Of a stretch of 64,000 nt of DNA, positions 8,463 to 16,079 are shown one piece after another. The position numbers and the translations under genes are program-made. The stretch is taken from contig NZ_CP102770.1 of NCBI RefSeq assembly GCF_038561935.1, positions 6,386,001 through 6,450,000 of the forward strand, given 5' to 3'. The stretch comes from Myxococcus stipitatus. Lineage in GTDB: Bacteria; Myxococcota; Myxococcia; Myxococcales; Myxococcaceae. The notes beneath the pieces are model-generated. The model saw nothing but the letters and a program-made list of their open reading frames with translations, was not told the DNA's origin and did not search any database. The first letter of the stretch is position 1, and every line of letters starts with the position of its first letter.

Positions 8463-9590
8463 ATGAAGCCCCTCTTCCACGTCGGTGGGTTTCCCGTACG
8501 CGTCCATCCGTTCTTCTTCCTCTCCGCGCTCGCGACGGGTTGGGGGGTGGGCCTCGCGCCGGAGCGGTGGGCCTTGTGGATGGGCGTGGCGTTCGTCTCC
8601 GTGCTGTTCCACGAGTGCGCCCATGGCTGGGCCCTCCGGCGCTTCGGCGCCGACGCCCGCATCACCCTCCATGGGCTGGGGGGCACCACGGAGAGCACCC
8701 GGGAGGTGAGCCACCGCCAGGCCGTGCTGGTGAGCCTCGCGGGCCCCGCGATGGGGCTCCTGCTGGGGGGCCTTGCGTGGACGGTGTCCCGCGCCACCGC
8801 GCCGGAAGCAGGAGGACTCGCGCACGAGCTGGCACGGCAGGTCCTCTGGGTGAACGTGGGCTGGGCGCTCATCAACCTGCTGCCGGTGCAGCCCCTGGAT
8901 GGAGGAGACGCGCTCGCGTCGTTCATGCGGGCACGGGCGGGAGCCCGCCATGAGCGGGCCCTGCGCCTCCTCGGCATCGGCACCTCGGCGGTGATGCTCG
9001 GCTGGGCCCTGTGGAGCCGCACCGTCTGGGTGGGCCTGCTGGCCGTGCTGCTGGGGTGGCTGAACGTTCGGCAACTTCGCAGGCTCCCCCCGCCCCGCCC
9101 CGCGCCCGTCCGCCGCATCGCCTCGCAGCGCCCCTCCGCCGAAGGCGCCGTCACGCTCGACGAGCTGCTGGGACGAGGCGCCAGCGCCCCGGCCGGCGGT
9201 GGGGAGCCCAAGCCACCAGGCCCCCGGGCCGCCTCCGTCCAGGAGCGACTCGCGCGGCGGGACGCCGAGGAGCCCGAGCCGCCCCCGGACTCGGCCGCGG
9301 TGGGCCAGCTCCTCCTCGACAGCGGGCTCGCGGCCCTGGCGGTGCGCCCGCTTCAAGAGGCCTTCGACCGGGAGCCCTCCTCCCACGCGGGCCACGCGCT
9401 GGTCCTCGCGCTGCTGGAGGCCGGCCGCACCGCGGAGCTGTTCGCGCTGCTCTCCGGGCCCCACGCGGCGCGCCTGTCCGAGGAGACCCTGGCCACCATC
9501 TCCGCCCGGGCGGGCCAGGACACGGGGCTAACGGACCGCGTCACACTCGTGCGACAGACCCGGGCTCCTAAGTCGGATGAGCGAGGCTGA
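8463..9590 (+). CDS. M50-family site-2-type metalloprotease with C-terminal helical extension
   Basis: A 375-residue polytopic membrane protease of the S2P/SpoIVFB class. The opening MKPLFHVGGFPVRVHPFFFL is typical of this class. The zinc site is HECAH (H50, E51, H54), and the third ligand region is LLPVQPLDGGD. Such enzymes cut substrates within the membrane, often anti-sigma factors or pro-sigma factors. After about residue 200 comes a Pro/Arg-rich linker and then a TPR-like helical region (AAVGQLLLDSGLAALAVRPL), beyond the usual length of the SpoIVFB-type core. The gene is divergent from the SpoIIE phosphatase and its start lies in a very tight intergenic space, so the two may share a control region. 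Its substrate is not identifiable. Confidence 0.85.
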   Translation: MKPLFHVGGFPVRVHPFFFLSALATGWGVGLAPERWALWMGVAFVSVLFHECAHGWALRRFGADARITLHGLGGTTESTREVSHRQAVLVSLAGPAMGLLLGGLAWTVSRATAPEAGGLAHELARQVLWVNVGWALINLLPVQPLDGGDALASFMRARAGARHERALRLLGIGTSAVMLGWALWSRTVWVGLLAVLLGWLNVRQLRRLPPPRPAPVRRIASQRPSAEGAVTLDELLGRGASAPAGGGEPKPPGPRAASVQERLARRDAEEPEPPPDSAAVGQLLLDSGLAALAVRPLQEAFDREPSSHAGHALVLALLEAGRTAELFALLSGPHAARLSEETLATISARAGQDTGLTDRVTLVRQTRAPKSDERG

Positions 9591-9714
9591 TTGCCGCGCC
9601 GCGCCACCGGCCCCCATTTGAGCGAGGGGCCAACAGCCCGGCATCCAGGTGCTTGAGACATGGGGCCTCATCCGGGTTATAGGGGCGTCCCCTCCAGCCA
9701 GAGGAAGCCCGCGC

Positions 9715-10722
9715 GTGTCTCGACCCCGACTCATCAAAGAATCATCCGCGCCGCTCCCGCTCGACAGGGAGCTGCTGGTTCGTATCCACGACCTGATGGT
9801 CAAAACGCGCGTCCTCGAGGAGCGCCTCATCCAGATGTACAAGCAGGGCCACGGCTACTTCTGGATTGGCGGACCCGGCGAGGAGGCGTTCAACGTCCCG
9901 CTCGGCCTGCTGATGAAGAAGGGCCAGGGCCCCGAGTACGACTTCCTCCACGCGCACTACCGCCAGTCCGGCACGCTGCTCGCCCTGGGCGAGGAGCCGA
10001 TCGGCGCCCTGCGGCAGATGAAGAACACCGCGTCGGACCCGTACTCCGGCGGCCGCAACTTCGCGGGCCACTTCTCGCTGCGCAAGTACAACGTGGCCCC
10101 CGTCAGCTCGCCCATCGAGGTGCAGTACTCCATCGCTCCCGGCACCGCGATGGTGCAGAAGCGCGTGGGCGGCGACGGCATCACCATCGTCACCGGCGGC
10201 GACGCCGGCACGGCCGAGGGTGATTTCGCCACCTGCCTCGTGTGGAGCAGCCGCCCCGCCAACCCGCTGCCGGTGCTCATCATCGTCACCAACAACAAGT
10301 GGGGCATCTCCACGTCGGCGGAAGGCCAGCACGGCGAGCCCCGCGTCAGCGAGCGCGGCAAGGCGTTCAACATCCGCTCGAAGACCATCAACGGCAACGA
10401 CCCGGTGGAGGCCTACCTGGAGCTGAAGGAGGCCATGGAGTACGTGCGCAAGGAGCGCAAGCCGTTCCTCCTGGAGGCCAACGTGTCGCGCCTGTACGGG
10501 CACTCGTCCGCGTCCGGCGCGAACTACGTGACGGACGAGGTCGACTGCCTCAAGGACTTCGAGAAGCGCCTGGAGCAGGACGGCGTGCTCACCCGTCAGC
10601 AGATGGACGACCTGCGCAACCGCTACACCGAGGACATGGCCGCGGCCGCCCGCATCGCCCGGGACGAGCCGCTGCCCGAGCCCGAGAGCATCTGGAAGCA
10701 CATCTTCGCGGAGGACAAGTAA
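9715..10722 (+). CDS. 2-oxo acid dehydrogenase E1 component, alpha subunit
   Basis: Thiamine-diphosphate-dependent E1 alpha of a 2-oxo acid dehydrogenase complex; it decarboxylates a 2-oxo acid and passes the acyl group to E2 lipoate. The cofactor motif is present as GDAGTAEGDF followed by VTNNKWGIST, as is the YRQSGTLLALG region. Length (335 aa) fits the family. The GTG at 9715 is preferred because GAGGAAG lies about 8 bp upstream; a GTG at 9649 is further upstream in frame without such support. The beta subunit gene starts 3 bp after the stop. The branched-chain (esg-like) class described in Myxococcus xanthus seems more likely than pyruvate dehydrogenase, but substrate choice cannot be settled here. 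No E2 or E3 gene is in the window. Confidence 0.9.
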   Translation: MSRPRLIKESSAPLPLDRELLVRIHDLMVKTRVLEERLIQMYKQGHGYFWIGGPGEEAFNVPLGLLMKKGQGPEYDFLHAHYRQSGTLLALGEEPIGALRQMKNTASDPYSGGRNFAGHFSLRKYNVAPVSSPIEVQYSIAPGTAMVQKRVGGDGITIVTGGDAGTAEGDFATCLVWSSRPANPLPVLIIVTNNKWGISTSAEGQHGEPRVSERGKAFNIRSKTINGNDPVEAYLELKEAMEYVRKERKPFLLEANVSRLYGHSSASGANYVTDEVDCLKDFEKRLEQDGVLTRQQMDDLRNRYTEDMAAAARIARDEPLPEPESIWKHIFAEDK

Positions 10723-10725
10723 CCC

Positions 10726-11784
10726 ATGGCCAACATGGCACAGGCCATTCGCATGGCCCTCCACTACGCCGAGACGCACCTGGGCGTGACGGACATCTTC
10801 GGTGAGGACGTGGGCGCCCCGCTGGGCGGCGTCTTCACCTGCACGCAGGGCCTGAAGACGACGTGGAACTCGCCCCTGGACGAGCGCGGCATCATCGGCG
10901 CGGCCATGGGCATCGCGATGGGCGGCGGACGCCCCGTCGCCGAGATCCAGTTCTGCGACTACGTCTACAACACCATCGACCTGCTGAAGCTCGCGGGCAA
11001 CACGTGCTGGTCCAGCAACGGTGACTGGAACCTGCCGATGGTGGTGCGCACGCCGGTGGGCAGCGGCATCCGCGGGTCCATCTACCACTCGCACTCGTTC
11101 GACGCGACGATGACGCACATCCCCGGCTGGAAGGTGGTCATGCCTTCCACCCCGCTGGACGCGTACGGCCTGCTCATCTCCGCGTGCAAGGAGCAGAACC
11201 CGGTCATGTACCTGGAGCCCAAGGCGCTCCTGCGCGTCAAGGGAGAGGAGCGCATCCCGGGCGAGCCCGACGACGACCGCACCCTGTCGAAGCTCATCGA
11301 CGCGCCGCTGGGTGACCGCTCGCAGTGGAAGCCCCAGTGGCCGGAGGCGCTGGAGGCGTTCGCGGTGCCCATCGGCAAGGGCAAGCTCGTCCGCGAGGGC
11401 AATCAGGTGACGGTGGTCAGCTACGGCCGCACCCTGCCCCTGTGCGCGCGCGCCGCGGCGACGCTCGCCGACGAGGGCATCAGCGTGGAGGTCATCGACC
11501 TGCGCTCGCTGTGGCCCTACGACTGGGACATGATGAAGGCCTCCATCCAGAAGACGGGCCGCGTCCTGTTCGTCAACGAGGACACCGAGGTCACCAACTT
11601 CGGTGAGCACCTGGTGCGCCGCACCGTGGACGAGCTCTTCTACTCCCTGCTCGCGCCGCCGCGGCTGCTGGCCGGCAAGTTCGTGCCCGGCATCGGCCTG
11701 GCCGACACGCTGGAGATGGCCTCCGTGCCCCAGCAGAACGACATCACCACGGCCCTGCGCGCCCTCGCCGGCGAGCAACCGTAA
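10726..11784 (+). CDS. 2-oxo acid dehydrogenase E1 component, beta subunit
   Basis: The beta subunit of the E1 heterotetramer. It provides the pyrimidine side of the thiamine-diphosphate site, including the FGEDVG segment with the expected Glu, plus the transketolase-like core (ERGIIGAAMGIAMGGGRPVA) and the C-terminal domain (VTVVSYGRTLPLCARAAATL, VIDLRSLWPYDWD). The length of 352 aa is slightly above the usual 320-340. Only 3 bp separate it from the alpha-subunit stop, so the pair is an operon, and a strong hairpin terminator follows 48 bp after the stop. In myxobacteria branched-chain keto acid dehydrogenase supplies starter units for iso-branched fatty acids; assignment to that complex is probable but not proved. 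Confidence 0.9.
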   Translation: MANMAQAIRMALHYAETHLGVTDIFGEDVGAPLGGVFTCTQGLKTTWNSPLDERGIIGAAMGIAMGGGRPVAEIQFCDYVYNTIDLLKLAGNTCWSSNGDWNLPMVVRTPVGSGIRGSIYHSHSFDATMTHIPGWKVVMPSTPLDAYGLLISACKEQNPVMYLEPKALLRVKGEERIPGEPDDDRTLSKLIDAPLGDRSQWKPQWPEALEAFAVPIGKGKLVREGNQVTVVSYGRTLPLCARAAATLADEGISVEVIDLRSLWPYDWDMMKASIQKTGRVLFVNEDTEVTNFGEHLVRRTVDELFYSLLAPPRLLAGKFVPGIGLADTLEMASVPQQNDITTALRALAGEQP

Positions 11785-11832
11785 GCGCGGCACCCACAAA
11801 TACCCCGTGGGCCCGTCCCCACGGAATCCCTC

Positions 11833-11873
11833 GGGCCGCCGTTCCTCTTTGGAGGAGCGGCGGCCCTTTCGTT
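11833..11873 (+). terminator. Hairpin terminator after the E1 operon
   Basis: A 15-bp stem (11833-11847 with 11852-11866, one G.U pair) closes a 4-nt loop TTTG and is followed by TTTCGTT. It sits 48 bp after the E1 beta stop and just ahead of the GNAT gene, so it should end the dehydrogenase transcript. Confidence 0.75.
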
Positions 11874-11888
11874 AGAATCCAAACTGCC

Positions 11889-12383
11889 TTGTCACAGCCA
11901 ATCGTCCGGACCGTCAGCCCCGGGGCCGCAGAAGCCCCCGCCTTCCGCATCCGCCGAGCCCGTCGGGGCGACGCCGAGGCCATGGCCTTGCTCCTTCGCG
12001 AGCTGGGCTACCCCCAAGGGACGGATCAGCAGACCGTCCACTGGGTGGTGAGCCATCCGGAGATTGAAATCTTCGTGGCGGGCGACGCGCAGGACCGGCC
12101 CGTGGGCATGCTGTCCTTCTCGCACCGGCCGCAGCTCCGGCTGCGTGGACGCGTGGCCACCATCGACGAGCTGGTGGTGACGGAGACCTGGCGGCGCCGA
12201 GGCGTGGGACGCGCGCTCATCAAGCAGATCCTGGAGCGCTGCAAGGTGCTCAGCGCGCGGCAGCTCCAGCTCGTCTCGCCCATGGCCACCACGCCCGAGG
12301 CGCGCAGCTTCTACACCGCCTGCGGCTTCTCCGAGGTGGACGCGGGCGTCTTCCGCCACCTGGAGACCGAAGGCCGCCGCTAG
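11889..12383 (+). CDS. GNAT-family N-acetyltransferase
   Basis: A 164-residue single-domain acetyltransferase. The N-terminal strand FRIRRARRGDAEAMALLLRE, the acetyl-CoA pyrophosphate loop RRRGVGRALIKQIL (Q/RxxGxG/A type), and the C-terminal EARSFYTACGFSEV motif are all present. The acceptor substrate cannot be predicted. The TTG at 11889 is the first possible start downstream of the E1 terminator and has no clear ribosome-binding site, so the true N terminus may differ by a few codons. The gene stands alone; the next gene (PilZ) is convergent. Confidence 0.82.
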   Translation: MSQPIVRTVSPGAAEAPAFRIRRARRGDAEAMALLLRELGYPQGTDQQTVHWVVSHPEIEIFVAGDAQDRPVGMLSFSHRPQLRLRGRVATIDELVVTETWRRRGVGRALIKQILERCKVLSARQLQLVSPMATTPEARSFYTACGFSEVDAGVFRHLETEGRR

Positions 12384-12435
12384 TCCGGGCGGCCCTCGTC
12401 GTCCCACGGCCGGGGCTCGCGCCGCGACGTCCGCG

Positions 12436-12807
12436 TCAGCGCTTGAAGCTCGCCACGACGCGGTGGAGCCGCTCGCGGTCCTCGTCGCTCACGTCCGTGA
12501 AGCGCACGCCGATGGCCTCCTGCTCGTCTCGCACCCACGCGATGATGCCCGTGAGGTGGAACTCCTCGCCCGCGATGTCCATGGACAGCCGCACCTGCGC
12601 GCCCACGTCGTAGGCCTTGCGCGTGCGCAGACACAGGCCGCCCGCGGAGACGTTAATGGAGAACACCCGCAGGGCCCGCGCGGCGTCTTCCGTCTGCTCG
12701 AAGCGGACCGCGAACTTCGCGGTGACGCGCTCATCGGCGCGCCGGTTCGCGTATGCGGCCGCGTCTCCTGTCATCTCCGCTTCCGCCGCCTTGCCAGTCA
12801 TGTTCAC
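12436..12807 (-). CDS. PilZ-domain protein, putative cyclic-di-GMP receptor
   Basis: A 123-residue stand-alone PilZ domain. The two c-di-GMP contacts are visible: the RRADER segment (RxxxR type) near residue 22, and NVSAGG (D/NxSxxG) about 30 residues later, within RVFSINVSAGGLCLRT. The final strand IGVRFTDVSDEDRERL also fits. Such proteins switch partners in response to c-di-GMP, commonly in motility or polysaccharide control. The GTG at 12807 is preceded by GGGGG at good spacing; an ATG two codons later (12801) is equally possible. It is monocistronic, convergent with the GNAT gene. Confidence 0.88.
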   Translation of the reverse strand: MNMTGKAAEAEMTGDAAAYANRRADERVTAKFAVRFEQTEDAARALRVFSINVSAGGLCLRTRKAYDVGAQVRLSMDIAGEEFHLTGIIAWVRDEQEAIGVRFTDVSDEDRERLHRVVASFKR

Positions 12808-12998
12808 CCGCTACCCCCAGTCCGCTGCCGGCGGTGGTCCGCCTTCCCAACGACCGACGGGATTCTGACGCGCCGAGCCACCCCGTGGGCATCGGTCGTC
12901 TGACAAGTGTCCGCTGCTTTCCAGGCCTGATTCAAGGGGCCCCCCACGAATGGGCGCCATCGGATAAGTGCTCCGGGACTTTGATTCGGGAGCAAGGG

Positions 12999-13865
12999 AT
13001 GCGTGTGTGGCTCGCGGTGTTGACGGGAACCCTCCTTCTGGTGCTCGGGACACCCGGGTGCAGCGACGACAACCCGCACGGGCCCAATGGCGGCGGCGAC
13101 GCGGGGGTGCCGGGACACCCCGACGGCGGCGCGCCCCCGGAGGATGGCGGCCCCTCCTCCGACTTCGCCTGCAACGTCGCGAGGCAGGAAGGCTGTGAGA
13201 ATGGCCAGAGCTGCCACTTCGCCGACCTCTCGGAGGGTCGAACTGGCAGCCAGTGCTTCGCGGCGGCGTGTGACGTCGTCCGGCAGGACTGCGCGCAGGG
13301 CCAGCGCTGCACCTACGTGAGCGCGGGGGGCGTGACGGAGCGGCGGTGCGTGGAGGCCGGCGCCGCGACGGAAGGCACCCGCTGCACGCTGGCGCCCACG
13401 GACGCGGGCGTCGAGTTCGACACGTGCGCCGCGGGCCTGTTCTGCAAGGACGAGCGGCTGGGCGATGGAGGCACGGGGTTCTTCTGTCGAAGGCTGTGCC
13501 ACGCGACGCCGCAGTGTGGCGCCTCGGGGGAGTGCAGCACGGTGCTGCGGCTGCCGGGCACCTCGGAGCTGCCGCTGTTGTGTGGACCTCGCTCGCCGCC
13601 GTGTGACCCGTTCGCGCAAGGCTGCGCGGCGCCGCTGAGCTGCTACCCCTCCGCGTCCGGGCCCGTGTGCGCGGGCAGGGGCACCCGGCAGACAGGTGAC
13701 GCCTGTGACTTCAGCAACCAGTGCGTGCCGGGGAGCACGTGTGTGAACACGGGGCAGGGCCTGCGCTGCCAGCCCCTGTGCCGCCCCTCCGGCACGCCTG
13801 CCTGTGCCGCCGGGACGTGCCGTCCGCTGAATGACAATCCAGGCGTGGGAGCGTGCGTGCCGTGA
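12999..13865 (+). CDS. Cysteine-rich lipoprotein
   Basis: A 288-residue predicted lipoprotein. The N terminus MRVWLAVLTGTLLLVLGTPG leads to lipobox Cys21. A Gly/Asp/Pro-rich linker follows, then a domain with about 28 cysteines spaced like small disulfide-bonded repeats (CNVARQEGCENGQSC, CDVVRQDCAQGQRC, CDFSNQCVPGSTC). It is therefore likely a surface or periplasmic disulfide-rich protein of the type myxobacteria encode in many copies. No enzymatic motif is visible. ATG at 12999 follows GGGAGCAAGGG, a good ribosome-binding site. The gene lies in front of another lipoprotein gene on the same strand but with a 213-bp gap. Confidence 0.8.
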   Translation: MRVWLAVLTGTLLLVLGTPGCSDDNPHGPNGGGDAGVPGHPDGGAPPEDGGPSSDFACNVARQEGCENGQSCHFADLSEGRTGSQCFAAACDVVRQDCAQGQRCTYVSAGGVTERRCVEAGAATEGTRCTLAPTDAGVEFDTCAAGLFCKDERLGDGGTGFFCRRLCHATPQCGASGECSTVLRLPGTSELPLLCGPRSPPCDPFAQGCAAPLSCYPSASGPVCAGRGTRQTGDACDFSNQCVPGSTCVNTGQGLRCQPLCRPSGTPACAAGTCRPLNDNPGVGACVP

Positions 13866-13944
13866 AGGACGATTCCCGCGCGGGGCAGGGTTTTCGCCAC
13901 GCGGGGATATCGCGAGACACCGCCAGGGCAGCCCACGCGCCCGA

Positions 13945-13967
13945 AGTGGGAAGCGTCGTCTCCCACT
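13945..13967 (+). terminator. Weak hairpin downstream of the Cys-rich lipoprotein gene
   Basis: A 7-bp perfect stem (AGTGGGA with TCCCACT) around a 9-nt loop, 80 bp after the stop codon and not followed by a T-run. It may be part of a transcript end; support is weak. Confidence 0.25.
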
Positions 13968-14078
13968 CGCCTAGGGGGCGGGGAGACGTGCGTCGCGAGC
14001 CGCGGGGCTTGCGCGAGTGGAAGCCGCTCGTCGTGAGCCCCCGGGGTGCGCATCCTCCGTCGTCGGGAGGGAGCGACG

Positions 14079-15335
14079 ATGCGACTGTGGCGAACGTGGC
14101 TCGGAGTCCTGGCGTGTCTGGGCAGCGCGCAGCTGGCGTGCACGCCCAGCGACGGGAAGTCCTCCGGAGCCTGGGAGCAGGATGAGTCCTCTTCCGTCAC
14201 GAGCATGCCGGCCGAAGGACTGGAGGTCGCGCCCGCGCTCGTGCTCAACGACGACGGAGGCGTGCGCCCCACACCTCCCCCCGCGCCAGTTCCCGGCTTC
14301 CAGCCGGGCTTCCATCAAGCGCTGCGCGGCTCCTTCTCCGTGGGCGGTGTCACCACGTTCCGGCTGCGCATCCCCATCGCCCGCGCGGGAGAGCGGCTCC
14401 AAGTGACGTTCCGCGCGGGCGACGGAAGCCTCACGCTCGAGCGCGCCAGCGTCGCGAGGGCCGGGCCGGATGGCACGCTGCTGTCGGCGCCCGTGCCCCT
14501 CGCCTTCGGTGGAAAGCCGGGCTTCACGTCGGGGCCGCGGATGCGGATGGCCTCGGACCCCGTCGTGTTCCCGGTGAAGTTCCGCGAGGAGCTGGCCATC
14601 ACCTTCGAGGCCCGCGGCGCGCTGGCGGCCAGCACCATCAACGCGTTCCCCGGCAGCACCATCCGCCCGGGCACGCATGCGATGTCGTCGGGGACGCTCA
14701 GCGGGGAGACCTTCGAGCGCTCCGTGGGCGTGGCGACGGTGTCCGTGGAAGGCCCTCCGGGCCGCGTCTTCCTCGCGGTGGGCGACAGCATCACCGAGGG
14801 CTACGTGGATGAGCGCAACGACGCGCGCAACGCCTGGCCCGCCTTGGTGGAGTCCCAGCTGGGCGTGCCCGTGGTCAACGCGGGCGTCAGTGGCCAGGGC
14901 TTCTATGATGCCTTGATGCGGCTCGACGGCGAGGTGCTCGCGGTGAAGGGTGTCACCGACTGCCTGGTGCTCCTGGGGACCAATGACCTGGGCGAGGCGG
15001 GAGCCGAGGAGCAGATGGAGGGGCGCATGCGCCTGCTGGTGCAGCGCCTGGAACCCTTCTGCCGCGTCTGGGTGAGCACGCTGCTGCCCAAGGAGAAGAC
15101 GAACTACGGCAGCTATGACCTCGTGAAGTCGCAGCGGCTGGAGTTCAACGCGTGGCTGCGCGCGGGAGGCGCGGGCGCGGGCATCATCGACCTGGAGGCC
15201 GTGACACGCAGGCCCACCAACGTCCACCTGTACCTGCCAGGGCTCACGGCCGACGGCATCCATCCCACCACGGAGGGCCATCGCGTCATCGCCGCCGAAG
15301 TGGCGCGGGTGCTGCGCGAGCGAGGAGCGCTGTAG
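14079..15335 (+). CDS. SGNH/GDSL-family esterase lipoprotein
   Basis: A 418-residue predicted lipoprotein (lipobox Cys21 in GSAQLACTP) with an N-terminal beta-rich domain of about 200 residues and a C-terminal SGNH hydrolase domain. The catalytic blocks are GDSITEG (nucleophile S237), the NAGVSGQG block, GTNDLG (the Asn block) and ADGIHPTTEGH (D392, H395). It probably deacylates an extracellular carbohydrate or lipid ester; the substrate is not predictable. GGGAGGGAGCG just upstream of the ATG at 14079 decides the start; the open frame itself begins earlier. No partner gene is coupled to it. Confidence 0.85.
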   Translation: MRLWRTWLGVLACLGSAQLACTPSDGKSSGAWEQDESSSVTSMPAEGLEVAPALVLNDDGGVRPTPPPAPVPGFQPGFHQALRGSFSVGGVTTFRLRIPIARAGERLQVTFRAGDGSLTLERASVARAGPDGTLLSAPVPLAFGGKPGFTSGPRMRMASDPVVFPVKFREELAITFEARGALAASTINAFPGSTIRPGTHAMSSGTLSGETFERSVGVATVSVEGPPGRVFLAVGDSITEGYVDERNDARNAWPALVESQLGVPVVNAGVSGQGFYDALMRLDGEVLAVKGVTDCLVLLGTNDLGEAGAEEQMEGRMRLLVQRLEPFCRVWVSTLLPKEKTNYGSYDLVKSQRLEFNAWLRAGGAGAGIIDLEAVTRRPTNVHLYLPGLTADGIHPTTEGHRVIAAEVARVLRERGAL

Positions 15336-15345
15336 CGCCCGTGCC

Positions 15346-16056
15346 TCAGCCGCGAGGCCCCAGCACCCCGTGGAGCGCGAGCAGCTCCGCCAGCCCCGGA
15401 GGCGACAACAGCCAGTCGTTCTCCGAGGGCACCCAGCGCACCGGCGCCCCCGCCTTCTCCAGCACGGCATTCACCTGACGGAACAGCGGCTCGAAGGTGG
15501 TGGCGGGGGCCTCCCAGTTGCCCTCCCCCGCCTCGACCTCCACGCCACCGGGGTCCACGACGAAGGCATTGCGGCCCTGCAGTGGCTTCACCGCGAAGCC
15601 CGGCAGATAGGGCTGCATCGCCGCCTCCAGCCGCTCCAGGAGCGCGCCGTCCTCGTAGGGGTGGGCCAGCTCCCAGTCGAAGAACGAGGGAAGCTGCGAG
15701 GCCAGCTCCGCGCGCAGCGGGTCCTCGCGGCTGTCGCGCCAGTGGTGCTCCGCGAGCTCCAGGGCCGTGGCCGGCACCTTCAGCTCCCACTGCTCCAGTT
15801 TCGCGAGCAGCTCACCCATCCGCTCCACCAGCTCATAGGGCGGCTCCACGCGCGTCACCCAGGCCACGTCCGCCACGGACTGGCCTCGGCGCACGCCCGA
15901 CACCGTGTCCCCCACGCGAAGCTGGAAGGGCGGCGCACCGGACTCGGGCTCGGGATAGAGGGGCGCGTTGAGCAGCCCTTCCCCCGAGGCCGGACGCAGC
16001 CTCGCGAAGCCATGCTTGGGGTTGACGTCCTCCACCGTGAACGTGTCCTGGGCCAT
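15346..16056 (-). CDS. Conserved-looking hypothetical protein next to PEP carboxylase
   Basis: A 236-residue soluble, acidic protein of no recognised family. Visible segments include FARLRPASGEGLLNAPLYPE near the N terminus and FFDWELAHPYEDGALLERLE in the middle. There is no signal peptide, membrane helix or metal motif. It starts 23 bp after the stop of the PEP carboxylase gene on the same strand, so the two are probably co-transcribed. Codon use is typical of this genome. A role linked to anaplerosis would be pure guesswork. Confidence 0.7.
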   Translation of the reverse strand: MAQDTFTVEDVNPKHGFARLRPASGEGLLNAPLYPEPESGAPPFQLRVGDTVSGVRRGQSVADVAWVTRVEPPYELVERMGELLAKLEQWELKVPATALELAEHHWRDSREDPLRAELASQLPSFFDWELAHPYEDGALLERLEAAMQPYLPGFAVKPLQGRNAFVVDPGGVEVEAGEGNWEAPATTFEPLFRQVNAVLEKAGAPVRWVPSENDWLLSPPGLAELLALHGVLGPRG

Positions 16057-16079
16057 CCGTCACCTCCTCGCGGGAAAGA

